From: Lachnoclostridium sp. UBA1241
GTDB taxonomy: Bacteria; Bacillota; Clostridia; Lachnospirales; Lachnospiraceae
Assembly (NCBI GenBank): GCA_002308955.1
Contig: DBWJ01000061.1
Location: forward strand, 14,028-44,191
Length of the DNA stretch: 30,164 nt
Direction: 5' to 3'
Below, piece by piece: positions 21,087-30,059 of this stretch. The notes beneath the pieces were generated by a model that was given only the letters and a program-made list of their open reading frames with translations, did not search any database and was not told the origin of the DNA. The position numbers were made by a program, and so were the translations under genes. Every line of letters begins with the position of its first letter. The first letter of the stretch is position 1.

Positions 21087-23087
21087 TCAGGTGTCACCGT
21101 TGCCGCCGTCCTGATCCGGTGTTCCTACAGGCGTAGGCGTATCCGCAGGCGGTGTCGTCGGGGTAGGCGTATCCGTCGGAATCGGCGTAGGGGTAGGGGT
21201 ATTGGTCGGTGTCGGCGTAGGCGTATCGGTCGGCGTAGGCGTCGGCTCCGGTCCCTTGCTGACAAATAATGTCACAACCGTTCCCTTCTTAACCTCGGAT
21301 GTATTACCGGGCGTCTGGTCAAATACGGTGCCCGCTTCCTTCTCATTATACTCTTCCTTCACTTCAACGCGAAGGCCGGCGTCCTGAATCTGCTTCTCGG
21401 CGGACGCTCTCGTTGCGCCGACAACCTCCGGTACCGAAATCAGTTCCGGACCGGCGCTGTAGTATACGATAATCGTGGATCCGCGCTCAACGGTGGAGCC
21501 TTCGGCAGGCTCGGTTCCGAGAACGATATTCTCTTCGCGGTCGTCATTTCTCGGCTCTGCGATAACATTCATACCGGAAAGAATCGTTCTGACCTGATCA
21601 AGGGTCTTACCCTTGACGCTCGGAATCTTAATCGTTCCTTTACCGATACTGATATAAAGCACAATCGTATCGCCCTCTCCGAGTTCGGCGCCTTCAAGAG
21701 GCTCCTGACTGACTACGGTGCCGGCAGGATACTTCTCGTTCGGATTTGCTTCCTCCGGAGTGGAAATATTCAGTTCGAGGTTCAGTGACTTCAGCTTAAC
21801 CACGGCCTGCGTCTGCGTCTGTCCGACCAGGTTCGGCATCAGCTCCGTATGGGCGGCCTGCGTGGGCGTAGGGGTAAATGTGACCTTCTTCTGCGGGGTT
21901 AATGTATTACCCTTATTATCCTGATTGAAGATACCGGTTGTCTTGTTGACAACAAGAATTACGATAACGGCAACGGCAACCATCAGAAGAATGCTGCTGA
22001 TCAGGCCGACCTTTTCCCAGATATTTCCGACATCGTCGATGTCTTCGTCATCGCGGTCATCTTTTCTGCGTCTCTGGGCAGGCATCAATGCTCTCGGATC
22101 TTCATCCTCGTCATCATCCCCGTCCTCTTCGTCGAAGAAGTTACCGGTCCGGACAACGCTTCCGGCCTTTGCTCCGTTTTTAATCTGTTTCAGCTCGTCA
22201 TCGGAAAGCTGCTTTGTAGGCGAATTGGAAACCGTAGGCGCAGCCGCGGTGACAAAGTCACCGTCCGGACGTGTAATGGACATCTTAAGATCTGCAATCA
22301 GCTCCGCAGCGGAGGAGTACCGGCGTTCCGGCTTCTTGCTCATACACTTGCGGATGATCTTCTCCACCGCAGGGGTAATATTCGGATTTAATTCGATCAG
22401 AGAAGGCGCTACGCCGTTAATGTGCGCAAGCGCTACGGCAACGTTGCTGTCTCCGACGAACGGCACTCTTCCGGAAAGCATCTCATACATCGTGATACCA
22501 AGGGAATAAATGTCGCTTCGCTCATCCACATAGCCGCCGCGTGCCTGCTCGGGTGACAGGTAATGCACGGAACCGACCGCGTTCTCGCGGATTGTGTTGC
22601 TCGTCGTCGCCTTGGCGATACCAAAGTCGGCCACCTTGACCTTGCCGGCAAGGGAAAGAATGATGTTCTGCGGCTTGATGTCACGATGGATAACGTGCTT
22701 TGCATGTGCGGCCTCAAGGCCCTGGGCAATCTGAATGCCGATGCCTACCGCTTCCTTAATGTCCAGCTGACCCTTCTTCTCGATGTAACGCTTCAGGGTA
22801 ATGCCTTCCACCAGTTCCATAACGATGTAGTGGAGATCGCCCTCGTCGCCGACGTCGTAAACGCTTACGATGTTCGGGTGCGTAAGACCCGCACAGGACT
22901 CTGCCTCGGCACGGAAGTTCGTGACGAACGTGTTATCGCTGCAATATTCCGGTTTCAGAAATTTGATGGCGACCATACGGTTCAGCTTGTGGCATTTGGC
23001 TTTGTAAACATCCGCCATGCCGCCGGAACCGATTCTCTCGATAATCTCGTACCGGTCACCGATTAACATTCCCGGTGTAATAATCAT
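21087..23087 (-). CDS. prkC: PASTA-domain Ser/Thr protein kinase
   Basis: A 666-residue membrane kinase. The kinase domain (about 10-275) has the Gly loop GSGGMA (20-25), Lys42, HRD at 134-136 with Asp136, and DFG at 154-156. An acidic, low-complexity juxtamembrane stretch (318-352) precedes the transmembrane helix (about 359-381). Three extracellular PASTA repeats follow (about 417-484, 485-548 and 549-613), which in relatives sense muropeptides or lipid II. The protein ends in a 53-residue Thr/Pro-rich tail (614-666), not usual for PrkC. The cognate phosphatase gene is immediately upstream, with 33 bases between. PrkC/Stk family kinases control cell-wall synthesis and dormancy exit, which fits the neighbourhood. 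Confidence 0.96.
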   Translation of the reverse strand: MIITPGMLIGDRYEIIERIGSGGMADVYKAKCHKLNRMVAIKFLKPEYCSDNTFVTNFRAEAESCAGLTHPNIVSVYDVGDEGDLHYIVMELVEGITLKRYIEKKGQLDIKEAVGIGIQIAQGLEAAHAKHVIHRDIKPQNIILSLAGKVKVADFGIAKATTSNTIRENAVGSVHYLSPEQARGGYVDERSDIYSLGITMYEMLSGRVPFVGDSNVAVALAHINGVAPSLIELNPNITPAVEKIIRKCMSKKPERRYSSAAELIADLKMSITRPDGDFVTAAAPTVSNSPTKQLSDDELKQIKNGAKAGSVVRTGNFFDEEDGDDDEDEDPRALMPAQRRRKDDRDDEDIDDVGNIWEKVGLISSILLMVAVAVIVILVVNKTTGIFNQDNKGNTLTPQKKVTFTPTPTQAAHTELMPNLVGQTQTQAVVKLKSLNLELNISTPEEANPNEKYPAGTVVSQEPLEGAELGEGDTIVLYISIGKGTIKIPSVKGKTLDQVRTILSGMNVIAEPRNDDREENIVLGTEPAEGSTVERGSTIIVYYSAGPELISVPEVVGATRASAEKQIQDAGLRVEVKEEYNEKEAGTVFDQTPGNTSEVKKGTVVTLFVSKGPEPTPTPTDTPTPTPTNTPTPTPIPTDTPTPTTPPADTPTPVGTPDQDGGNGDT
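21100..21250. repeat. imperfect tandem repeat encoding the PrkC Thr/Pro tail
   Basis: On the plus strand units such as GTAGGCGTATCCG and GTAGGGGTATTGGTCGG recur irregularly. They encode the Thr-Pro motifs at the C-terminus of the kinase. Such arrays can vary in length by slippage. The borders are approximate. Confidence 0.6.
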
Positions 23088-23120
23088 GCTGTCTCTTCCT
23101 TTCTGCTAACAATCCGAAAA

Positions 23121-23843
23121 TCAAACCTTCATCAGGATAACGGTGATGTTATCCTTGCCCCCGTTTTCATTGGCCATAAATACCATCTTGTCGGTAATGT
23201 CCGAAACGTCCTCGTATTCGCTGACCAGCTTCAGAAGTTCCCCCTCTTCCACCATTTCCCATAAGCCGTCAGAGCACAGGAGAATGTAATCTCCGCGGTT
23301 CACTTTAATCTTATAAAAATCCGGATTCACAACCGAACGCGTACTGAGCGCCCGAAGAACCACGTTCTTCTGCGGATGGAATCTGGCCTCCTCCTTCTTC
23401 AGTTCCCCGTTACGCACCATCTCCGCCACAAGGGAATGATCCTGCGTAATCTGGTGAATGGCATCGTTAACAATATATAAGCGGCTGTCGCCGATGTTCG
23501 CAATCAGAAGATACCCGTCCGAAAGCAGCGTTGCCATGACAAATGTGGTGCCCATGCCGTCATATTCCCGCTGGGACTTTGCTTTCGCGATCAGTTCCTC
23601 GTTGGTCGTCTTGAGCGCTGCTTCGATGGCGGAGATCGGTGTTCTTTCCTTACTCTCGCGAATCAAAGACACGAAACGTTCCACCGAAAAACGGGAAGCA
23701 AAATCACCGGCATTATGTCCGCCCATTCCGTCCGCGACGATGTACAGATTCGGCAGCATGCCGACCGGCTCATCCGAACTGAAGTAGTAGTCCTGATTCA
23801 TGCTTCGCTTGTTTCCGACGTTGGTAACGGCTACAGCTTTCAT
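23121..23843 (-). CDS. stp: PP2C-type Ser/Thr phosphatase, partner of PrkC
   Basis: A 240-residue PPM phosphatase (Stp/PrpC). Metal-binding acids are seen in MNQDYYF (Asp18), VADGMGGHNAGD (Asp38), CSDGLW (Asp192) and GGKDNITV (Asp231). NIGDSRLY (117-124) is the central strand. It would dephosphorylate PrkC and its targets in the cytoplasm. It follows rlmN by 11 bases with AAGGAGA as ribosome binding site. The phosphatase-kinase pairing is standard in Firmicutes. Confidence 0.95.
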   Translation of the reverse strand: MKAVAVTNVGNKRSMNQDYYFSSDEPVGMLPNLYIVADGMGGHNAGDFASRFSVERFVSLIRESKERTPISAIEAALKTTNEELIAKAKSQREYDGMGTTFVMATLLSDGYLLIANIGDSRLYIVNDAIHQITQDHSLVAEMVRNGELKKEEARFHPQKNVVLRALSTRSVVNPDFYKIKVNRGDYILLCSDGLWEMVEEGELLKLVSEYEDVSDITDKMVFMANENGGKDNITVILMKV

Positions 23844-23854
23844 TCTCTCTCTCC

Positions 23855-24904
23855 TTATAATTCGGCAGCGGTACCGCTCTCATAACTTCTGCGCAACTGG
23901 CCGCAGGCGGCATTGATGTCCGCTCCCATTTCCCTTCTAATAGTAACATTTATGCCGGCTTTTTCAAGTAAATTCTGAAAACTTAACACATTTGTCATAT
24001 TCGGGCGCTCGTAATCACGCTCTTTTACGGGGTTCACCGGGATCAGATTCACGTGGCAGTTCCGGCCTTTTAACAGGGCGATCAGCTCCCTCGCGGAGGC
24101 GTTGGAATCGTTCACGTCCCGCAGCAAACTGTACTCAAATGTCATGCGTCTTCCGGTCTTCTCCGTATAATAATCGGCCGCTTCCATCAGTTCCTTTATC
24201 GAATACCGTTTTGCTATCGGCATTATCCTTCGCCGCAGTTCGTCATTCGGCGCATGGAGTGAGATTGCGGGCGTAATTCCGAGGTCTTTATCCGCAAGCT
24301 CCCTGAGTTTTTCCACAAGTCCGCAGGTTGAAACCGTAATGTTTCTCCTGCTGATGTTAAGCCCGTCTTCCGAACTGAGCATCGTCACAAATTTAACCAG
24401 ATTATCAAAGTTGTCAAGCGGCTCCCCGGTTCCCATCACTACGACGTTTGAAACACGCTCGCCGGTATCCCGCTCAATGGAATACACCTGATCAAGCATC
24501 TCCGCTGCCGTAAGATTTCTCACCAGACCGCCGAGCGTCGACGCGCAGAACGAGCAGCCCATCCTGCAACCGACCTGCGAGGAAATGCAGACCGAATTGC
24601 CGTGCTTATACTGCATCCATACGCTTTCGATCACATTGCCGTCGGAAAGCCCAAACAGATATTTCCGTGTTCCGTCCTGTTCGGAACGAAGCATCACTTC
24701 CTGTTTAAGAGCGGTATAATCGAATTCGTTCTGCAGCCGCTCACGTAGCTGTGCCGACAGATTCGTCATCTCCGAAACGGAACGGGCCAGTTTCTTATGC
24801 ATCCAGTCATACATCTGCGAAGCGCGGAAACGTTTCTCCCCCAGTGCCTCGATGACCGCCGTAAGCTCTTCCTTTGTCAGGTTTTTCAAATCCGTTCGTT
24901 CCAT
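23855..24904 (-). CDS. rlmN: dual-specificity 23S rRNA/tRNA adenine-C2 methyltransferase
   Basis: A 349-residue radical SAM enzyme that methylates A2503 of 23S rRNA and A37 of some tRNAs. The iron-sulfur Cys are 113, 117 and 120 in CRMGCSFC. Cys334 in NAACGQL is the residue methylated and used as carrier in the mechanism. GTGEPLDN and SLHAPND are the SAM-binding and substrate loops. The N-terminal helical RNA-binding part (1-70) is intact. It is in the common order rsmB-rlmN-stp-prkC. Confidence 0.96.
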   Translation of the reverse strand: MERTDLKNLTKEELTAVIEALGEKRFRASQMYDWMHKKLARSVSEMTNLSAQLRERLQNEFDYTALKQEVMLRSEQDGTRKYLFGLSDGNVIESVWMQYKHGNSVCISSQVGCRMGCSFCASTLGGLVRNLTAAEMLDQVYSIERDTGERVSNVVVMGTGEPLDNFDNLVKFVTMLSSEDGLNISRRNITVSTCGLVEKLRELADKDLGITPAISLHAPNDELRRRIMPIAKRYSIKELMEAADYYTEKTGRRMTFEYSLLRDVNDSNASARELIALLKGRNCHVNLIPVNPVKERDYERPNMTNVLSFQNLLEKAGINVTIRREMGADINAACGQLRRSYESGTAAEL

Positions 24905-24947
24905 CTGTTCTTGCCTGAATCTCCGTCACTTTGACAAATGCCACACT

Positions 24948-26297
24948 TCATTCCGATTTCCGAAACAGCGCCATATAAAAGCCGTCGGTCCCGTCCTGCG
25001 GGAACAGCTGCAGGCTTCCGTTTTCATATCGTTTGAGGAGTCCTTCGGGAATCTTCTCCGAAAAATCCCACGCCGTAAGCCCTTTTCCTTCGATATACTT
25101 CCGGTTTTCGTCGTTCTCCTCTTTCGTAACCGTGCAGGTCGAGTAGCAAAGGTATCCGCCCTTTTTCACATACCGTACGGCATTATCGAGAATTGATTTC
25201 TGCAGCTTTGAAAGCGCTGCGATATCATTAAGCTTCGTCTTATACTTAATGTCCGGCTTCCGTCCGATGACGCCGAGTCCCGAACAGGGAAGATCGGCAA
25301 TCACTACATCATACTTTTCTCCGGATGCCGCATCGAAAACAGTGGCGTCGCCGGGTTCCACGGAAACATTCAATAATCCGATTCTTTCCGCTTGCTCGCG
25401 GATGCGGTCACATTTGCCGGCGGAGATATCTCTTGCGGTTACGCTTCCCCCGCCGAGAACCGAAAGTTCATCGGCAATGTGAATCGTCTTACCGCCGGGC
25501 GCCGCGCAAAGATCAAGGACCGCCATTCCCTTTGTAAGGGGAAGGATGTTGCCGGAAAGCGCCGAACTTTCGTCCTGCACCGAAAGCAGTCCGCCGAGAT
25601 AGGCTTCCATCCGCGACAGATTGCCGGTGTGCTCCATCCGAAGGGTGTTCGGAAGAAGTCCGTCCGTAAAGGCAATGCCGTCCTTCGTAAGACTTTCCTT
25701 CAGTTCCTCCATCGTTCCGCGGCTTTGATTCAGCCGGATTGTGAAGCTGCCTTCTGCTAAGAACGCGGCGAACATCCCCTCCGCTTCCTCCGGATAGTTC
25801 TTTGTTAAGTATTCCGAAAGCTCAGAGGGCATCGAATAATGAAACGAAAGGCGTTCCGCATCGCAGAGTTTCTTCTCAACGTCCGAAAGATACGCTTCCG
25901 CGCCGCCGGCCGCTTCCACCCTGCGGACAAGGTTTCGAAGCACGCCGTTCACAAAACCGGTCAGAAACGGATAGCAGGCTTTCTTTGTCAGATTGACCGC
26001 TTCATTGACCGCAGCGGAGCTCGGAATCTGTGTCAGAAAAAGGATCTGGTAAACCGTCATGCGCATCAGGTTTCGAAGTTTCGCTTTAATGCGGCTTACC
26101 GGCTTTCCGGTCAGCTCTTCGAGGACCCGGTCGCACGTAAGCTGCCGCTCTAAGGTACCATGCACAAGCCTTGTCGCAAGCGCCCGGTCCTTCACAGAAA
26201 GGTCATCGCCGTCAAGCGCAAGGAGCGCCTTATGGCAGAGAACGCCTTCTTCGTTGATGCGGACAAGCATATTCATTGCCGATTCCCGGGCATTCAT
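24948..26297 (-). CDS. rsmB: 16S rRNA (cytosine-967-C5)-methyltransferase
   Basis: A 449-residue protein. A NusB-like RNA-binding domain (about 1-140) is followed by a Rossmann methyltransferase. LDLCAAPGGKT (261-271) is motif I for SAM. DLPCSGLGVIGRKPDIKYK starts at 335 with Cys338, and YSTCTV (385-390) has the nucleophile Cys388. It modifies C967 of 16S rRNA. It lies 28 bases after fmt. In some relatives a zinc metallopeptidase gene sits between fmt and rsmB; none is here. Confidence 0.95.
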   Translation of the reverse strand: MNARESAMNMLVRINEEGVLCHKALLALDGDDLSVKDRALATRLVHGTLERQLTCDRVLEELTGKPVSRIKAKLRNLMRMTVYQILFLTQIPSSAAVNEAVNLTKKACYPFLTGFVNGVLRNLVRRVEAAGGAEAYLSDVEKKLCDAERLSFHYSMPSELSEYLTKNYPEEAEGMFAAFLAEGSFTIRLNQSRGTMEELKESLTKDGIAFTDGLLPNTLRMEHTGNLSRMEAYLGGLLSVQDESSALSGNILPLTKGMAVLDLCAAPGGKTIHIADELSVLGGGSVTARDISAGKCDRIREQAERIGLLNVSVEPGDATVFDAASGEKYDVVIADLPCSGLGVIGRKPDIKYKTKLNDIAALSKLQKSILDNAVRYVKKGGYLCYSTCTVTKEENDENRKYIEGKGLTAWDFSEKIPEGLLKRYENGSLQLFPQDGTDGFYMALFRKSE

Positions 26298-26325
26298 TCC
26301 GAATCTCCTTTTACAAACGGTAAAG

Positions 26326-27252
26326 TCATTCCGTCACTCCCCGCAAATGGTACCCCCGCAGGAACTCTTCGGTGGTCATGCGGCGCTTTCCCTCCGGCTG
26401 AAGGGAAAGAATCTTAAGTCCGCCGTCGCCGGTCACATAGGTGAAGCTCTTCGCGGTAACATCCGTGATGGTCCCGGGCGTCCCGCCGTCAGAAAGCGCT
26501 ACTGCTTCCGCTTCCCATATCTTCAAAAGACGGCCGTCCAGATCGGTAAAGGTTCCGGGCCACGGATTCAGTCCGCGCACATAGCGCGCAAGCTCGGCTG
26601 CCGGTCTTTCGAAATTTAGACGACCCATTTCCTTCGTCAGCTGCTTTGCATATGGGGTCGTCATCTCCCCCTGGGGAACCGGCCTTAAGCTTCCGTCAAG
26701 AATTCCGGGAATCGCTTCGCAGAGAGCCTCTGCGCCGAGTTCCGCCAATTTATCATGAAGAGAACCGCCGGTTTCGTCCGCAGCAATCGGAATCTCCCTC
26801 TTAAGAAGAATATCGCCGGTATCGAGCCCTTCGTTCATATACATGATCGTAACGCCGGTCTTCTCCTGCCCGTCGAGAATAGCCCACTGAATCGGGGCCG
26901 CTCCGCGATACGCCGGAAGAAGCGACGCATGCACATTGATACAGCCGTATTTCGGAAGCAGAAGAACCGCCTTCGGAAGAATCTGTCCGAACGCCGCAAC
27001 GACAATCAGGTCCGGCTTTGCTTTTTCAATCACAGCTACTGCTTCGGGATTCCGAAGCCGCTCGGGCTGGAAAACCGGAATGTCATGCAAAAGCGCCAGC
27101 TGCTTCACCGGCGACATCGCAAGTTCCTTGCCCCTTCCCTTCGGGCGGTCCGGCTGGGTTACCGCAAGGACAATCTCATACGGTTCTTTAAGAAGCCGCT
27201 CGAAGATCACAGCCGCGATATCGGGCGTTCCCATAAATATCACTCTGATCAT
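26326..27252 (-). CDS. fmt: methionyl-tRNA formyltransferase
   Basis: A 308-residue enzyme that formylates initiator Met-tRNA using 10-formyl-tetrahydrofolate. The catalytic residues Asn106, His108 and Asp144 are seen in INVHASLLPAYRGAAPI and NEGLDTGDIL, at the same numbering as E. coli. The loop RPKGRGKEL (36-44) binds tRNA. The C-terminal OB-fold domain (about 205-308) is present. Its ATG directly follows the stop codon of def with no gap, so the pair that adds and removes the formyl group is translationally coupled. Confidence 0.96.
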   Translation of the reverse strand: MIRVIFMGTPDIAAVIFERLLKEPYEIVLAVTQPDRPKGRGKELAMSPVKQLALLHDIPVFQPERLRNPEAVAVIEKAKPDLIVVAAFGQILPKAVLLLPKYGCINVHASLLPAYRGAAPIQWAILDGQEKTGVTIMYMNEGLDTGDILLKREIPIAADETGGSLHDKLAELGAEALCEAIPGILDGSLRPVPQGEMTTPYAKQLTKEMGRLNFERPAAELARYVRGLNPWPGTFTDLDGRLLKIWEAEAVALSDGGTPGTITDVTAKSFTYVTGDGGLKILSLQPEGKRRMTTEEFLRGYHLRGVTE

Positions 27253-27753
27253 TTACTGCTCCTCAGCCTCCGCCATTTCCTCTAATTCCTTATTGTCATA
27301 GAGCCGACCTTCCACCTTTTCCACATAGAGATGGCCGTCAAGATGGTCGTTCTCGTGTAAAATGGCACGCGCAAGAAGACCCTCGCCCTCAATCTCCTGC
27401 CACTGCATATTGCGGTCCTGGTAACGGCATTTGACGTAATTCGGACGCGTCACCACGCCGCTCTTTCCGGGCACGCTGAGGCAGCCCTCATAGCCGCTCT
27501 GCACGCCGTCGGTAGCAAGAATCTCCGGATTCAGAAAGGCAATCGGCTCATTGCCCTCGGGCGATACGTCGATTACAAAAAGACGCTTCAGAATTCCGAC
27601 CTGCGGCGCTGCTAACCCGACGCCGTCCGCCTGATACATCGTCTCAATCATGTCATCAATCAGCTCCGCCGTGCGCGGATTCATCTCCGTGACCGGCTTA
27701 CACACCTTCTCAAGTACCCGGTCGCCCTGCGTGCGAATCTTTCGTATTGCCAT
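27253..27753 (-). CDS. def: peptide deformylase
   Basis: A 166-residue metalloenzyme that removes the formyl group from nascent proteins. The three motifs are GVGLAAPQ (44-51), EGCLSVP (89-95, metal ligand Cys91) and HENDH (133-137, two His ligands and the catalytic acid Glu134). The ATG at 27753 has AAGGAGGGG just upstream and gives the usual MAIRKIRTQGD start. An upstream in-frame start 14 codons earlier is rejected. It lies between priA and fmt as in many Firmicutes. Confidence 0.96.
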   Translation of the reverse strand: MAIRKIRTQGDRVLEKVCKPVTEMNPRTAELIDDMIETMYQADGVGLAAPQVGILKRLFVIDVSPEGNEPIAFLNPEILATDGVQSGYEGCLSVPGKSGVVTRPNYVKCRYQDRNMQWQEIEGEGLLARAILHENDHLDGHLYVEKVEGRLYDNKELEEMAEAEEQ

Positions 27754-27806
27754 TTTCCCCTCCTTCATCCTGCGGCAAATGCCACACCGTAACATTGAAA
27801 CATCAT

Positions 27807-29981
27807 TTATTCACTGAATTCAAACTGCACCGAAACGTTCTCAAAGGAGAGCCGTTCGAGCCGGTCCTTCACCTGCTTAACCTTATCCCGTGAGGCCGCT
27901 TTACAGTAAAGCACCATGCGGAACGTGTCCTGCACATACCGGACATAATCCGGCGCCGGTCCGAGGACCGTAACGCCCTCCGCCTGCGCTGCCGCAGCCA
28001 GCTCCTTCATCGCTTCCGAAAGCACTCCTTCGTCCTTCGAAAGCCCGAGCACCTTTAACATGCTTGTGCACGGGGGATACCCTAACATCCTGCGGTACGT
28101 GATTTCCTGCTTATAGAACTCCGGATAGTCCTGCGCCGCGGCGCACAGTAACGCGTAATGGTCCGGCCGGTAGGTCTGGATCACAACCCGTCCCGGCAGC
28201 CTGTCACGCCCCGCGCGGCCGGCAGCCTGCGCAAGAAGGTGGAATGTCCGCTCTGCGGCGGAATACTCGGAAACGCCCAGCGACATGTCCGCAAGCAGCA
28301 CGCCCATCAGCGTAACTTTTCCGAAATCGTGCCCCTTGACAATCATCTGCGTTCCCACGAGAATGTCGGCTTTTCCTTCGGAGAAAGCGGACAGGATCGT
28401 GTCATATCCGTCTTTCCCTTTAGTCGTGTCGGCGTCCATCCGCATGACGCGCGCCTCTGGGAATTCCTTTTTGATATATTCTTCAATCTTCTGCGTCCCG
28501 GTTCCGAAGGCGGAAATGTACTTCGACCCACAGGCGGGACACACATTCGGAAGCTTCGTGGTATGTCCGCAGTAGTGGCACTGCAGATTTCCGCTTTTAT
28601 GAAGCGTCAGCGAAATGTCACAGTGCGGGCATTTGAGCACTTCCCCGCAGCTGCGGCACGAAACCGTTCCGGAGTACCCTCTTCGATTCAGAAACAGCAT
28701 CGCCTGCTCTTTCCGGCTTAGGCATTCCGTCAAAGCCTTTCTGAGCGTCCGGCTTAATATGCTTCGGTTTCCCGCGTTCAGTTCCTCGCGCATATCAACG
28801 ATGTCGGCTTTCGGGAGCTCGGCTCCCTCCTTGGCGCGCTTCGTCAAATGTAACAGCACGTACTTCCCGCTTTCCGACATGTAATAGCTCTTCACGGAAG
28901 GCGTCGCGGAACCGAATACAACCGCCGCACCGCATCCCTCGGCACGCTTCTTAGCCACCTCGTCCGAATAATACTTCGGCGTTGTCTCACTGTGGTAGGA
29001 AAGCTCCTGCTCTTCATCGATAACGATCAGTCCGAGATTCGGAAACGGTGTGAACAGAGCCGACCGCGGTCCGATCATAACCGAAATCTCTCCGGTTCTT
29101 GCTTTCTCACTCATCTGGAAGCGGTCACCCGCCGCCATTTTCGAATGCACATAACCGACGCGGTCCCCAAAGCACCGAAAGAAACGAAGAAGCGTCTGGT
29201 ACGTAAGCGCGATCTCCGGAATCAGAACGATTGCCTGCTTCCCCTCTGCAAGAATCTGCTCGATAACCTTCAGATAAACCTCGGTCTTTCCGCTTCCGGT
29301 AATTCCGAACAGAAGGAACGGCTTTCCTTCCGAACGTCTCTTGAGAATGGTATCCGCGGCAACCTGCTGCTCCTCATTCAATGCAAACGGAAGTCCGTCG
29401 CCGCCGAAACCCGATGCGGTCCGGTCCACAACCTCGAGGATTCCTTCCCCGACGAAATAATCTATGGTCGGCTTTGTAATGCTCATCTTGCCGACTGCCA
29501 CTTCATAGGGGATGAATTCCTGCGAGCAGAACGGCTCGAGAAGTCTTGCCTTAGCTTTATGTTTCTTTGAAACGGCAGTTCGGTAGGCTTCCTCAATGAC
29601 ATCCTCCGGCGCGGTTCTTGCAATGATCCGTTTCGGTTTCTTCTGTACCTTCTCACGGACCGGAATCACGGTGCGAAGCGCTTCGTACAGCGTTCCGCCG
29701 TACTGCTCGCGCATCCAGTACGCAAGCTCCACCATCCTGTCTTCGATGGTCAGTTCCCGCTCCGGCACTTCCGCGATATCCTTCGTCCGTTCCGGCGGAA
29801 ACTTCGGTGTTTCGCTGATTCCGACGATATAGCCCTTTCGGGACGCGTTGCCTCTGCCGAAAGGAATCCGCACCGGCGAACCGATCCGGACCTTTCCGGT
29901 AAGCTCCGGCGGAATCCGGTACTGGAACGTCCGGTCAAGAGACGCCACGGAAATATCAATTATCACATCTGCATAAAGCAC
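27807..29981 (-). CDS. priA: primosomal replication restart helicase PriA
   Basis: A 724-residue 3'-5' helicase that reloads the replisome at stalled forks. It has an N-terminal DNA-binding domain (about 1-105), Walker A GITGSGKT (226-233) and the DExx box DEEQ (322-325; DEEH in many PriA). Eight zinc-binding Cys interrupt the helicase domain at 442, 445, 451, 454, 468, 471, 481 and 484. The start is taken as GTG at 29981 because GGAGG lies seven bases upstream and the protein then begins MLYADVIIDIS, the usual start. A TTG 23 codons earlier has no site. Confidence 0.95.
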   Translation of the reverse strand: MLYADVIIDISVASLDRTFQYRIPPELTGKVRIGSPVRIPFGRGNASRKGYIVGISETPKFPPERTKDIAEVPERELTIEDRMVELAYWMREQYGGTLYEALRTVIPVREKVQKKPKRIIARTAPEDVIEEAYRTAVSKKHKAKARLLEPFCSQEFIPYEVAVGKMSITKPTIDYFVGEGILEVVDRTASGFGGDGLPFALNEEQQVAADTILKRRSEGKPFLLFGITGSGKTEVYLKVIEQILAEGKQAIVLIPEIALTYQTLLRFFRCFGDRVGYVHSKMAAGDRFQMSEKARTGEISVMIGPRSALFTPFPNLGLIVIDEEQELSYHSETTPKYYSDEVAKKRAEGCGAAVVFGSATPSVKSYYMSESGKYVLLHLTKRAKEGAELPKADIVDMREELNAGNRSILSRTLRKALTECLSRKEQAMLFLNRRGYSGTVSCRSCGEVLKCPHCDISLTLHKSGNLQCHYCGHTTKLPNVCPACGSKYISAFGTGTQKIEEYIKKEFPEARVMRMDADTTKGKDGYDTILSAFSEGKADILVGTQMIVKGHDFGKVTLMGVLLADMSLGVSEYSAAERTFHLLAQAAGRAGRDRLPGRVVIQTYRPDHYALLCAAAQDYPEFYKQEITYRRMLGYPPCTSMLKVLGLSKDEGVLSEAMKELAAAAQAEGVTVLGPAPDYVRYVQDTFRMVLYCKAASRDKVKQVKDRLERLSFENVSVQFEFSE

Positions 29982-29988
29982 CCGTGTT

Positions 29989-29993
29989 CCTCC
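29989..29993 (-). promoter_or_regulatory. ribosome binding site that sets the priA GTG start
   Basis: GGAGG on the minus strand is followed by seven bases and then GTG. It lies within the longer open frame and argues against the upstream TTG start. Confidence 0.7.
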
Positions 29994-30059
29994 GTATTCT
30001 GTGGATGCCTGTTTCGAAACTAACGCCTTGCTGTAAAGCTCCGGTTTCAATGCTGTTTT

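Noticed and set aside
21100..21250. Repeat array considered as a CRISPR or minisatellite
   Set aside because: Units are short, irregular and without unique spacers, and they encode Thr/Pro codons in frame with prkC.
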